Of a stretch of DNA of 64,000 nucleotides, positions 31,387 through 41,426 are shown one piece after another. The stretch spans positions 429,087,108-429,151,107 of the forward strand of contig CM022303.1 of the NCBI GenBank assembly GCA_011799875.1, in the 5' to 3' direction. Position numbers and translations under genes: made by a program. Source of the stretch: Thinopyrum elongatum (Eukaryota > Streptophyta > Magnoliopsida > Poales > Poaceae). Within the stretch, counting starts at the first letter, position 1, and each line of letters opens with the position of its first letter. The notes beneath the pieces are model-generated. The model was given only the letters and a program-made list of their open reading frames with translations. It had not been told where the DNA came from and made no database searches.

Positions 31387-32369
31387 GGCGTGGCTGTCGG
31401 GCCCTGTCCGGCAGCCACCCTTTTGTACAGGCCTTGCCGCAGTTGCATGTAACCCCTTGTACAAAGCCAGGCGCAGACCCTGAGCAATAGAGAAATAAAT
31501 GAAGCGCTGGGCGGCCCCCGACAAGTTGCATGCATGCATAAGCATATCATGAGCATCGCATGTTCATATAGATAAGATCGCATCTAGCATCATTTTCATC
31601 TGCATAAACTGCACGCTCCTGGCGTGGATTCAGTCCCCAAGAGGAGATGAGAAGACAAGCCAGCACTGCGTTCTTCAGCAAGCCAAACAGATAAGTTCTT
31701 CCTTTTATCCATACATGTTCTGTAAGTGAGGTCTTGTGCATGAGAAAACCCTGCTACCCTTTGAAACTTAGGTGCTCCCACCCTTCGACTCGAACATTGC
31801 TTCGGTCAGGGTGGTCGCAGTGGCCTTTGGTGGAAAAGGACTGGTGGGGGGCTAGTCCCTCTTCATGATTTGTGCCCGGTAGGCCTAACTCCCTGGCAAC
31901 AAAACAGAGGGTACCGGCAGGATAGCCTGCCGGGGGAGCTCGTTTACTTAAAAATATAGAGGCATCCCACCTCTGCATGGACATATACATGCATGAGTCT
32001 CCGGCAAGGTTTATCTTTTTCATTAATATGCTGATCAAACAAGTACAAACCTTACATGACACAATCATGGATTCAATAGATTACGTTATTTGAACTAAAA
32101 TTTGGCAAGTGCCTACAGATTTAAGATTAAAAAAAAGATAAGTATCCCGTGATCGTGGGACGTGGGCGATCCGTGGATCGTGGCTCGGTTTCTCCCGTAA
32201 GGTTTCGCAGGACCTGTGGGAGAACCGGAAACTAACCCAAGCTCGGGTTAATAAAGAAGCAAAGAAGATCCCAAAGGACGGAGCAACCCCTGCACTCTTG
32301 CCTGTGCACTGGTTAGGGCCTACCCCGATGACGCCCAGGGGCACGTTCGTGCCAGGCCCGGGGGGCTCC
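31387..32369 (+). other. Element A pol-to-3' LTR spacer
   Basis: About 980 bp of noncoding internal DNA. It ends with a purine-rich tract, GGCCCGGGGGGCTCC, right against the 3' LTR at 32370, in the position of the polypurine tract that primes plus-strand synthesis. No antisense ORF of any size is evident here, unlike B, C and E. Confidence 0.7.
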
Positions 32370-33281
32370 TGTCGGTGCAACAAACCCTGGGTTCGTTGCC
32401 CGGACTGTGCACAGGCCTGAAGACAAGATTACAGCACCATGATCAACCCAAGCATGATGGATCAATTCCCTTGAAGGATCCAAGTGCAGATCAGGGAGAC
32501 CAAGATGAGCAAAGGAGCAAGATCGCTAAGGAAGGAACCTCCCTTGCCGGGCATGCGAGCCTGGCGAGGCTGGGTTTGCCCCGGAAGCAAGTCTCAAGGT
32601 TACCTCGGCAGGCCTGCTAGGGCTCACGGGGGCAAGCCACTCAACCGCTCCACCTCATCACGACGCACATCATCGATCGGTGCGGTGTCAAGCCGCAAAG
32701 TGATTAAGTGGCTGCTGTTCGCCACATCGCAGCCAATTCCTACAGAAAATACCCCCAAGCGACACCCGTCCTGAGACGTGTCAAGCAAGCAGGCCTGAGG
32801 CTGGCAAAGCAGCCCGGCAGGGCCTGCCGGGCAAGCTGTGATGTGACATTGAGCGGCGCATTTAATGTGCTCTCTCAGCCTGCAGAGTTAGGTATGGTAG
32901 CACCGTTTGCTATCTAATCAGTATGTAATGACTGATTTGGCACTATGGTGACCCCTTTGATCTATAAAAGGAGGCCCATGGCAACCGTAGAAAGGGTTGG
33001 CTGATTTAGACCCTCACACATTCATACGCGCGTAGCCACTCTCGCCCTGAGGTAACCTTGCCGGGCAAGTGCGCTACGTTCACTACCATATTTCCACCAT
33101 CAATCCACCAAAGCTGGAGTAGGGTTTTACGCCTCATGGCGGCCCGAACCTGGGTAAAACTGCCCGTGTGATCTCTGCCGCACTGTGCTACGCTTCTCTG
33201 CTCTTTGTGCAACGTGCCTATCCCCCCGCCGAACCAAAAAGGGGCTCATGGCCCCATAGGTGGCCGTGGTTTCCCATGACA
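32370..33281 (+). repeat. Element A 3' LTR
   Basis: A 912-bp LTR starting TGTCGGTGCAAC and ending CCCATGACA. It pairs with 3154-4067. TATA box TATAAAAG is at 32963-32970. Its right end abuts the second half of the split MITE. Confidence 0.92.
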
Positions 33282-33286
33282 AAAAT

Positions 33287-33766
33287 GCATTGGAAAGATG
33301 CAAGTCACCATCAATCTTCTCTTTAATTACCCAACCCCCAATGAGCTAAGTGCATGTTGAAATTAAGGAGACCATACGTAGAATGTTATTGGTCTTGATT
33401 ACCGTGTGATGAGAGAGAAACATTTTTTCCTACTTTAAAGTGCAGTGGAAAGATAGAAGTACACTCTTTTGTGACAAACTCGCAAGAGGCCGATGCATCG
33501 CACGGAACATCAAGATGCATTTATACAAGTTGTTTATCTTGTGGGAGACAAAGATGAACGAGTGAAGGCCTTATATGCAAATGTGGAGAGGGGTGCGGGT
33601 ATCTTTTTGCAAAATTGCCATAGTTTGCTTTCTATCCGTCAGATATAGATACGACGGTCTATATTGCAGGATGGCAGGCACACCATCATTACCAACTCAG
33701 TTTTTTATAAGAGTAGAGAGTAGAGATTTCAAAGCTAAATGTACACTCTTCACCGGACGGAGGGAG
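33287..33766 (+). mobile_element. Stowaway-like MITE, right part (split)
   Basis: Continuation of the MITE interrupted at 3153. It ends with TTCACCGGACGGAGGGAG at 33749-33766, the inverted form of the left terminus, followed by TA (33767-33768). The shared inverted ends extend through GTGTACAT. It contains no coding region. Confidence 0.85.
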
Positions 33767-33811
33767 TAAAGCTGAAGTCAAAATTTGGCACAACAAGCGA
33801 TGGTGACCAGT

Positions 33812-34037
33812 CTACCTCCGTCCTGGTTTATTGGTCATCTGTGCCAAATTTTGACCATAAATATGACTAACAAAATGTTCGAGCATGTCACCAAAATTAT
33901 ATCATAGAAAACTATGTTCGAATATGAATCCAATGATATAAATTTTGTTGACATGCATTAACATTTTGTTAGTTAAATCTTTGGTCAAAATTTAGCACAA
34001 ATTACAAAAGGGACTAATAAACCAGGACGTAGGTAGT
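33812..34037. mobile_element. Stowaway-like MITE
   Basis: About 226 bp with inverted ends: CTACCTCCGTCCTGGTTTAT on the left and ATAAACCAGGACGTAGGTAG on the right. Subterminal blocks CCAAATTTTGACCA and TGGTCAAAATTT, and GACTAACAAAATGTT and AACATTTTGTTAGTT, are also inverted. A further partial end (AACCAGGACGAAGATAG) follows at 34039. Confidence 0.8.
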
Positions 34038-34250
34038 AAACCAGGACGAAGATAGTGATACTACATATAATTAACACCAAATAAGAGCAAGGGATCACAC
34101 ATGTCATTTACGACTGGAATAAAAATGCCATACACTAACACATTAAGGCCACGAGGTGATGCAGTGCTGGTTATAGGAGGCAAGAAGAAAGATGCATCCA
34201 TCGACGACGTCCTCCTCCTCAACTCAAGGCGCCGGCCCACCTAACGGCGG
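34038..34250. other. 3' flank of minus-strand pseudogene
   Basis: Mostly AT-rich DNA that would be downstream of the pseudogene at 34251-34794. No other feature is seen. Confidence 0.4.
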
Positions 34251-34794
34251 CTAAGTAGCAATGGCTTTTGTGGCCAGGTCAACATGCTTCTGAACAATGG
34301 CGTCCAAAGATTCCAGCCGGTGGGAGAAGGCTAATGTCTTTCTGTCCTCGCTGGCCTTGTAGTGGCCTATGTAGATGATTTCCTCATAGACGTGGATGTG
34401 TAGGTCGACGGTTTCTTGCATGGCGAGGCGCTGCGTGGCGAGCGCGGCCTCGAGGTGCACATTCTTCGTCATGACGTCTGGCAGCTGCAGGGACACCAGT
34501 GCTTCAAAGAGTTCATCACCTTGGAGGCTGATGAGGGTGGCAGGCAACGAGGAGCCTGGGCGCGCGGGATGGAGGAGTACGGTAAGGTCGTCCGCGCGCT
34601 TCTTGACAGTGGTGAACTTGCGAATGGAGCTGACCATCATCTCGCAACATGCGAGAGGCGAAGCCGGCGTCGGCGAGGGCTATGACACCGGCGGTTGCCA
34701 GCACCCTCTGGAAACATTGCGCGGTGCGGGGCCGTAGGCCGGCGTCTTGGATGATCTAGCATAGCCCACTGCCACTCGCGTCCATCAACGCCAT
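34251..34794 (-). pseudogene. Uncharacterised grass protein relic
   Basis: The likely original start is ATG 34792-34794 (MALMDASGSGL), giving a protein of about 180 residues ending at TGCTAC on the plus strand near 34251. The reading meets TAG at 34756-34758 after 12 codons. It then runs openly (QDAGLRPRTAQCFQRVL, ALADAGFASRML) and shifts frame near 34640. The rest is open from ATG 34640: VSSIRKFTTVKKRADDLTVL, LFEALVSLQLPDVMTKNV, then HRLESLDAIVQKHVDLATKA. It looks helical and soluble, with no signal peptide. I do not recognise a family. One stop and one frameshift suggest a recent pseudogene. Confidence 0.6.
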
Positions 34795-34892
34795 GGGTGC
34801 TTGTGGCTTCTAGTCACTTGGTCTTGGTCTTGAATTGGAGTGAGCCATGTTGCACAGAGACTAGGAGTAGATGGATTGGAGTGGTGGGGCGC

Positions 34893-34900
34893 CTTTATAT
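34893..34900 (-). promoter_or_regulatory. TATA box of the minus-strand pseudogene
   Basis: Plus-strand CTTTATAT is ATATAAAG on the coding strand, 99 bp upstream of ATG 34794, a normal plant spacing. Confidence 0.6.
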
Positions 34901-35147
34901 GAGAGTCCAAACTACGTTGCATTCACATCGTGCTGGCTCCATTCTGCTTCTCCAATTACTTACCTCTGCATGCTAATTGAATGAGGATGCATCATTGACC
35001 ATTCAATGTTTCGGGAACTGCTACCCTCTCCCTTGTTGGCAGTCAAGCTGTATCAAAGTAAATGCTTGTCAAAAAGAGACTAGTCAGTAGTAGTACTCAA
35101 TATAATGCACCGCGACCAAGGCGGAGAGGAAAACAAGAGAATTAATA
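34901..35147. other. Intergenic, no gene seen
   Basis: The upstream flank of the minus-strand pseudogene. No further coding or repeat signal. Confidence 0.4.
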
Positions 35148-35267
35148 CTCCCTCCATTCCTAAAAATTTACGGTGTAGATTCACTCATTTTGCTCCGTAT
35201 GTACTCATTTACGGTGTAGTCACTTGTTGAAATCTCTAGAAAGACAAATACTTAGGAACAGAGGGAG
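35148..35267. mobile_element. Stowaway MITE, 120 bp
   Basis: Inverted ends CTCCCTCCATTCCTAAA and TACTTAGGAACAGAGGGAG flanked by TA (35146-35147 and 35268-35269). An internal direct repeat TTTACGGTGTAG occurs twice. Confidence 0.85.
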
Positions 35268-35537
35268 TATTTGCTAATTAGTAATAACATTGCATGCAAT
35301 GAACTGGCCACTGCATGCCGTGCTAGGTACTACGTCCCACATCTCTCATTGGTTGATTCCTATTCATGTCTACAAACAAGAAACGTGGTCGGGTTTGTTT
35401 TGGGATTATTTGATTTTCGTAAGATGACTATAACTAGCAATCGCCACAATAACCGTAAGATCTGGATCCGATGGTGGCACCTATTGGACGCAAACAACAA
35501 TAGAAAAGAATTGCCACAAAAATGCCACACCACGCCC

Positions 35538-35820
35538 CACCCCTACACAAAGACTGCCACGCGAGCGTTCGCAACTGCCACGTTCGGGTTGCGCTTGGCT
35601 CCTCGCCTCTTCGAGAAGTCAAACAATGATGTTACTACTTCTACAGTATCGAATCAACTGCTGCATGTCCATCCACCGCATGCGGGAGGGATATCTTGTT
35701 GTAGTAAGCAAAAGCATCTCCTCGTCTGCGAGCCACCGTGCGCATGGGCGAGGGAGAGGGCGTACTAGTAGTAATCAAGCTTCTCCGCGTTGTATGAGTT
35801 GACGCGACACATCATAGCAC
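35538..35820 (+). repeat. Direct duplication, copy 1
   Basis: About 280 bp shared with 36314-36586. Shared blocks include CGTTCGGGTTGCGCTTGGCTC, AACTGCTGCATGTCCA, GCGAGCCACC, CATGGGCGAGGGAGAGGG, AATCAAGCTTCTCC and GAGTTGACGCGACACATCA. Copy 1 has several small insertions. It is not obviously coding. Confidence 0.8.
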
Positions 35821-36039
35821 TGGCCCCACATGCTTGCCTCTAAACTTGGCTAAAAGACCCGCATTGTACAATATTTGCTGCAACCTCTAACATTTACCCC
35901 ACCACAAATTAAAATATATATTCCTCTCTTGACCAGATCAGCGTGCAAACTACAATCACCAGGATGACAGGTAGGCCCAGAAGATTATTTCAATCAAAAA
36001 ATGCTTCAAGACGGCCTCATAGCATGGAGCCGACTCCAA

Positions 36040-36280
36040 CAATTATGTGGACAGTATCATATACTAGTATCATGCATATGATACTAGTGTATGACACTAC
36101 CTCCATATTGCATAGTATCATAGCTGATCATATTTATTGCCAAACATGATATGGTATCTACCTATGTTACTACTCTAACCCTCTCTCTCTCTCTTCTTTA
36201 ATTATCTGCCACATAAGCATGTTTGCTAGTCCCAAGTGAATGATACTGGTTATGTTACCCCCACTATGGGCTTAGAGGCA
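36040..36280. mobile_element. MITE-like sequence with 46-bp palindrome
   Basis: A near-perfect palindrome at 36053-36098 is centred on TATCATGCATATGATA. A CT microsatellite follows at 36179-36199. The segment ends near TTACCCCCACTATGGGC. Sequences of this style occur in small grass DNA transposons, but I cannot fix both ends or the superfamily. Confidence 0.4.
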
Positions 36281-36313
36281 TGGTACACGCTATCCTAGAC
36301 TAGTTACTACTAC

Positions 36314-36586
36314 CTCCCCTACACATGAAACTGCCACATGAGCGTTCGGGTTGCGCTTGGCTCTTCGCCTCTTTGGGAAGTAGAACTTGATGGTACTACT
36401 ATAGTAAGCTTCTGACCATCTGACACCGAATGAACTGCTGCATGTCCACCGCGTGCTGGAGGGAGAGCGTGTAGCGAAAGCTTCTCCTAGTCCTGCGAGC
36501 CACCACGCTCATGGGCGAGGGAGAGGGTGTTGTAATCAAGCTTCTCCTTGTTGTACGAGTTGACGCGACACATCAAAGCAGTGCAC
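36314..36586 (+). repeat. Direct duplication, copy 2
   Basis: Second copy, ending about 125 bp before the SINA-like pseudogene start. It may be duplicated upstream DNA of that gene family (inference). Between the copies lies MITE-like DNA. Confidence 0.8.
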
Positions 36587-36711
36587 TCGATATATTTCAA
36601 TACTTTGCGTTTACCAATGCATTAATTACAACGCATGCATGCATGCTGTCAATTTCCTTTTGATACTTGCATGTGTTGATTTAACGCACCTTGAAGTAGT
36701 ATGAATATGTG

Positions 36712-37363
36712 ATGGTAAAACTTTCTAATGCCCCAGCACTAAAGCGAGAGATCGTGGTGCACGAGGAGGGCGAGATCATGCCAACGGAACAGGACCCGAT
36801 GATGGAGGTCTCTATGGACCTCACCTTGCTCCACTGCCCCTTGTGCTTCTGCCCCTTGAAGCCTCCAGTGTACGAGGTTCGAATACACCTTGTCCGTTCG
36901 GCTGATCGAGCAAGGTGCAGGTTTCTTGATTGATGTGTTGTTTGATTGATTTGTGCAGTGCAAGGGAGGGCACATGGCCTATGCGGACTGCCGCGGCGAG
37001 CGCCTCGAGAAGTAGCGGCAGTGCCAGAAGTGCGAGCGCGGCGGCGGCTTCGATATGCGAAACACGGTGATGGACGCCGTCCTCTCCTCGGTGAGTGTGG
37101 AGTGCCCGCACAAAGGCTGTGGGCTCTACATCACTTACCACAAGCTTGCCAATCATCAGAGCGTGTGTCCGCTCACGCCCAGCAAATGCCTTGTGCCCGT
37201 CTGAGGCTACGAATGCCTGCCGCTGGCACTCCCCCACCACTTCAGCACCGTGCATGCCATGCCCGTGCACAGGATCCAGTACGGCAAGGTGCTCAAGCTA
37301 CAACTGCCGATGTCAGAGCCGCGGCGCTTGCTGTTCATGGAGGAGGATGGGCACACATTCTAA
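36712..37363 (+). pseudogene. SINA-like RING E3 ubiquitin ligase relic
   Basis: Exon 1 from ATG 36712 to 36876 ends in LLHCPLCFCPLKPPVYE, the first half of a RING finger. GT at 36877 and AG at 36957-36958 bound an intron of 82 bp. Exon 2 continues CKGGHMAYADCRGE, RQCQKCERGGGF, then the SINA zinc-finger segment ECPHKGCGLYITYHKLANHQ and HRIQYGKVLKLQLP. TAG 37013-37015 breaks the RING and TGA 37202-37204 replaces a zinc-binding Cys (family norm CGYE). The frame ends at TAA 37361-37363, before the C-terminal SINA domain. SINA proteins ubiquitinate substrates. This copy cannot. Confidence 0.85.
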
Positions 37364-37576
37364 TTAAAAGAAGCGTGCGCGATAGTATTAACGAGCGCGC
37401 ACAGTTGATGGAACAAGACGTGTGCTGACATCGCCTATTGCAGTGCACCCTATGGTGCAAACGCCACGTACGTGGCCGAGGACGCGTGCCCACGTTACAC
37501 CATCCAGGAATAGTGCCGGTTTGTGAGATTGCCAAAGGTTGCCACACCTAAGGTTAGGCAAGTTTGACCAACTTAG

Positions 37577-37762
37577 GTGAGTGTTTGGTTCAAGCCACAC
37601 CTTAGGCAAGCCACACATGACATACACACAAAAAATGTGGCAAGATTCCCTCAGGGTTGCCAACTTGCGGCTCTCATTTTGAAGAACTAAAACCTTAGGC
37701 AAGTTTGGCAACATTGGATGGCAAAGTGTGGCATTGCTAGGCCTAAAACCAAACAGCCCCTA
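37577..37762. mobile_element. hAT-type or similar MITE
   Basis: Ends GTGTTTGGTTCAAGCCACACC and CCTAAAACCAAACAGCCCC are inverted (TGTTTGGTT / AACCAAACA), with internal GCCACAC and GTGTGGC blocks. Length is about 186 bp. The superfamily is tentative and no clear target duplication was found. Confidence 0.5.
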
Positions 37763-37893
37763 GAACCGTCAATAAATTTTGAGCTTGTGTCCCATCACAT
37801 TCCAGATTACTACCACGCTGTATTTAATTCCAAACTTGTTCACACCGATCAAAACCTAAAAGGTTTCCCACTTAGGAGCGTATTAGTACTCGG

Positions 37894-37902
37894 TTATAAA
37901 TA
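37894..37902 (+). promoter_or_regulatory. TATA box of the repeat-protein pseudogene
   Basis: TTATAAATA lies 23 bp before ATG 37917 and about 150 bp before the repeat-coding segment. It is the clearest core promoter in this gene island. Confidence 0.5.
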
Positions 37903-37916
37903 CTACCTACTCCAAG

Positions 37917-38788
37917 ATGGCTGCACATTCCTCCTCAACTCCTCATCCACAAAAACAACAAGTCTTTCATCGTCCTTCCCTTGCATCTGCCATGTCCCGC
38001 ATGAGTTCTGGGTCGAAAGATTACTACCAGGGATAGGCGAGCATGGAAGTGAAAGCACGAGAGATGTCCCGCCTCGCCACAAAAGCATCCAACATGTCCC
38101 GCCGCGCCGCCGTAGCAGCACAGAGGTCCCGCCGCGCCGCCGTAGCAGCACAAAGGTCCCGCCACGCCGCCGAAGCAACACAGAGGTCCCGCCGCACCGT
38201 CGATGCAACATACTGGTCGGCCGCGCCATGGAAGCAGTAGATATGTCTTGCCGCACTGCGAATGCAGCAGGGATGTCCTCCTGTGCTGCGGCGGCCTGGG
38301 AAAATGTCTCGCGTGTAGGCGAGGACTCTCACAGGCGCATGCGCGCTATGTTCGATGGCCTGATGGGTCGGATCTCCGGCTGGATGAAGCTGCCGAACGA
38401 GATGAATGCCTCGTTTGAAAATGCTACCGGCGTCATCCGGGGACTAGGGGAGGACAAGGTGAAGCTCCGCACCGAGCGCGGCCTGCTAGGGCGAAGATCG
38501 CCAGAAGGGGGAAGCAGGTGGAGGAGACTGCTGCCTTGTGGAAGAGGATGGGCATCATCGTCAAGAAACTTATGGACGAGAATGCCATGCTCCGCATCGA
38601 GCGCGGAGGAATCCGTGGATGCTGCCAAGCAGCGTATTGAGGACATGAAACTGATGAAAGAGATCATCGCCGCTCGCTACGAGAACAAGTCTCCGCGACC
38701 TGCAGCGCATCAAGAAAGTAGTGATCAACGAGCCAGATCGGTGTATGCGTCTTCCTTCTTCTTTTGCCCTTGTGTATTTCGGGCATAG
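37917..38788 (+). pseudogene. Unknown protein with 10-residue repeats, broken
   Basis: From ATG 37917 the frame reads MAAHSSSTPHPQKQQ and stops at TAG 38034-38036. It then stays open in the same frame through tandem decapeptides of the form MSRRAAVAAQ / RSRRAAVAAQ / RSRHAAEATQ to TAG near 38238. Coding then moves to another frame (MSCRTANAAGMSSC, RMRAMFDGLMGRISGWMKL, NMNASFENATGVIRG-like). Still other frames hold KRMGIIVKKLMDENAML and AAKQRIEDMKLMKEIIAARYENK. The C-terminal half is helical and coiled-coil-like. I do not recognise the family. At least two stops and two frameshifts are present. Confidence 0.5.
38065..38305 (+). repeat. 30-bp coding minisatellite
   Basis: About eight units of 30 bp with the pattern GTCCCGCCGCGCCGCCGTAG plus CAGCACAGAG. 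The first five are well conserved; later ones diverge. The period is ten codons. Confidence 0.8.
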
Positions 38789-39289
38789 CCGCATGTGCCT
38801 TTTTAATTATCTTCCTAAATATGTAAGACAATTATTATCCACTGTCATCTTCCTTATATATTCATCAGTCTTGCTATAAGTCGCAGTAGATGCTATATAG
38901 GTCCGTCGGATCTTACATCAATATCCGTGCAAAATTTTCTTTTCAGCTTTTCTTTTTTCTCTCTTAAATCTCAGTTGAGTGAGACATAGCCACGCCATTA
39001 AACAGGGGCTTGGGTGCCATTAATGGAGACCTTGGGAGAGACGTGGGCGGCAGATGGAGGTCAAAGGGCTCTCCTCGCAGTAAGCAGGTGCAGGGGTCTG
39101 ATTGCACGCCTCCCGTACTCAAATAGCTACCCCGCACGGCGCCTCCTAGCCAATAAAAAAGGGGATGCGTGGTGGCACGTAAATGGTAAGTAGAACGCTC
39201 ACGGTTTCAATAATACTTGTGTTTCCGATTGTAACGTGATAGCACATGTTCCAAAATGACTTTGTTGATTGTTAATGTCTGCGCCTTCG
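38789..39289. other. Intergenic, no gene seen
   Basis: AT-rich DNA with a GC-rich patch at 38.99-39.20 kb. Nothing recognisable as a gene or transposon end. Confidence 0.4.
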
Positions 39290-40797
39290 CAAATCGGACA
39301 GCAAAATTACCACAGCATGTTGGTGCCATGTCATTACACCAAGCCAAGTTTCATGATTTTCATTCGTGTTTTGGATTTACAGGAATTAAAAAACCAAGTT
39401 TCTCAATATTTCCGGCCGAGCCATGACGCTCAAATGTTTGAATTTCATTCCCATTTCTTGCATGGGACCAAGAAATTCACCCAAGGACACACATGTGTTT
39501 TTCAACCAACTTTGGTGCACTGGAGCATGTGCTTGTAGTTCAAATTTGAATTATGCACATTAAATGGCCAGAAACTCAATTAATGTATAAAAAGGCCAAA
39601 CGAACCAGGAATAATTCCAAAATTTAACATGACACTCATATAGTTCTATGTTGCCTCTGTAAAGAAAATCAAGGGGGAAGCAGTTTATATCGTTTCGCAC
39701 ATAAAGCTGACACATTCCCTCTCAGAACCACGAGCCTTTTTGAGAGAACCTCTGGTTTCCAAGAAGCATATACCAAAACTTGTTCCAATTCGGCCAAAAA
39801 ATTTACCACAACATGTTAGTGCCATGACATGACACCATGCCAAGTTTCATGATTTTCAGGCGAGTTTTGGATTTACAGGAATTTAAAAACCAAGTTTCTC
39901 AATGTTCTCGGCCGAGCCACGACACCCAGATGTTTGAATTTCATTCCCATTTCTTGCATGGGACCTAGAAATTCACCCAAGGACAAACATGTGATTTTTC
40001 AACCAACTTTGGTGCACGGGAGCATGTGCTTCTAGTTCAAATTTGAATTATGCACATTAAATGACCAGAAACTCAATTAATATATAAAAAGGACAAACGA
40101 ACCCAGAATAATTCCAATATTTAACACAACACTCATATAGTCCTATGTTGCCTCTGTAAAGAAAATCAGGGGGGAGGCAACGTATATCGTTTCGCACACA
40201 AAGGTGACACGTTCCCTCTCGGAACCACGAGGCTTCTTGAGAGAAGCTCAAGTTTGCAAGAAGCTTATACCGAAACTTGTTCCAATTCGGCCAAAAAATT
40301 TACCACATCATGTTAGTGCCATGACATGAGACCATGCCAAGTTTCATGATTTTCAGGCGAGTTTTAGATTTACAGGAATTTAAAAACCAAGTTTCTCAAT
40401 GTTCTCGGCCAAGCCACGATGCTCAGATGTTTGAATTTCATTCCCATTTCTTGCATGGGACCGATAAATTCACCCAAGGACACACATGTGATTTTTCAAC
40501 CAACTTTGGTGCACCGGAGCATGTGCTTGGAGTTCAAATTTGAATTATGCACATTAAATGACCAGAAACTCAGTTAATGTATAAAAAAGGCCAAACGAAC
40601 CCGGAATAATTCCAAAATTTAACACGGCACTCATATAGTTCTATGTTGCCTCTCTAAAGAAAATCAGGGGGGAGGCAGCGTATATTGTTTCGCAGACAAA
40701 GGTGACACGTTCCCTCTCGGAACCATGAGGCTTCTTGAGAGAAGCTCAGGTTTGCAAGAAGCTTATACCAAAACTTGTCCCAATTCGGCCAAATTTT
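39290..40797 (+). repeat. Tandem array, three units of about 497 bp
   Basis: The landmark CATGTT.GTGCCATG occurs at 39316, 39812 and 40309 (spacings 496 and 497). Each unit contains CCAAGTTTCATGATTTTC, GTTTCTCAATRTT, TTCATTCCCATTTCTTGCATG, TCAAATTTGAATTATGCACA and a closing AAACTTGT.CCAATTCGGCC. An inverted partial copy lies at 1160-1575. Arrays of this style are common in CACTA transposons of Triticeae (inference). No CACTA terminus is visible next to it. Confidence 0.9.
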
Positions 40798-41426
40798 ACA
40801 CATATGAAAACAGGGTTTAGATTATCCCAAACTTCTCGCCACCTAGACCAATGTATTGTGATTTGAATTCAACATAAAAAGGATACAAATATTTGAATTG
40901 GAGATCGTATGGTACATGTAGTTCATATTTAAATATGATTACAACTATATGCATGTTTTCTATTATCAAGATAATATTTAAATGATGGTATAACTTCACC
41001 ACAATCGTATTCAAATAAGGAAAATTGATTCAAATTTATTCCATATGGTAGACGATAATATATATATTCATAGGGTGGAGTAAAATGTTCATATAAGATG
41101 GAAGATCAAAATGTAGGACTACATCCATTATAAACCACAAGATCACCTAATGATATATTCAAAATCAACATAATGTGGATTCAAAAATTGAAATTCGAGA
41201 TCCTAGCATTTGAAATCATATAAAAAGGGACATGACTCTTTCTTGTGGTGGGAATTTATTTGTTTTTTGTTGTTGTTGAGGGAAGTGCGAATTGATTTGG
41301 TATTGTACAGGCTAATCTTGTTCTCCTGATTTTTTTACATTTTTCTTGTAGTAAAAGGGGACATGACTCTCTTGTGCCTTGCAAGAATTGTCTTTTTTTG
41401 TACACGTTAAGTTTGTTCTGCCGAAC
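40798..41426. other. AT-rich intergenic DNA
   Basis: Strongly AT-rich, with no gene. GGGACATGACTCT occurs twice (near 41228 and 41357), hinting at a decayed ~130-bp duplication. Confidence 0.4.

Larger units (their letters stand above)
3154..33281 (+). mobile_element. Element A: Ty3/Gypsy (Tat-like) LTR retrotransposon with two nested insertions
   Basis: The LTRs are at 3154-4067 and 32370-33281, both beginning TGTCGGTGC and ending ACA. Flanking 5-mers AAGAT (3149-3153) and AAAAT (33282-33286) look like a target duplication with one mutation. The order is PBS, gag, protease, RT, RNase H, integrase, PPT, that is, Gypsy. No chromodomain is seen and the protease has DGG, which suggests the Tat group (inference). 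Removing B and C leaves an element of roughly 9.3 kb. It is dead: gag, protease, RT and integrase all carry stops or frameshifts. Confidence 0.92.
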
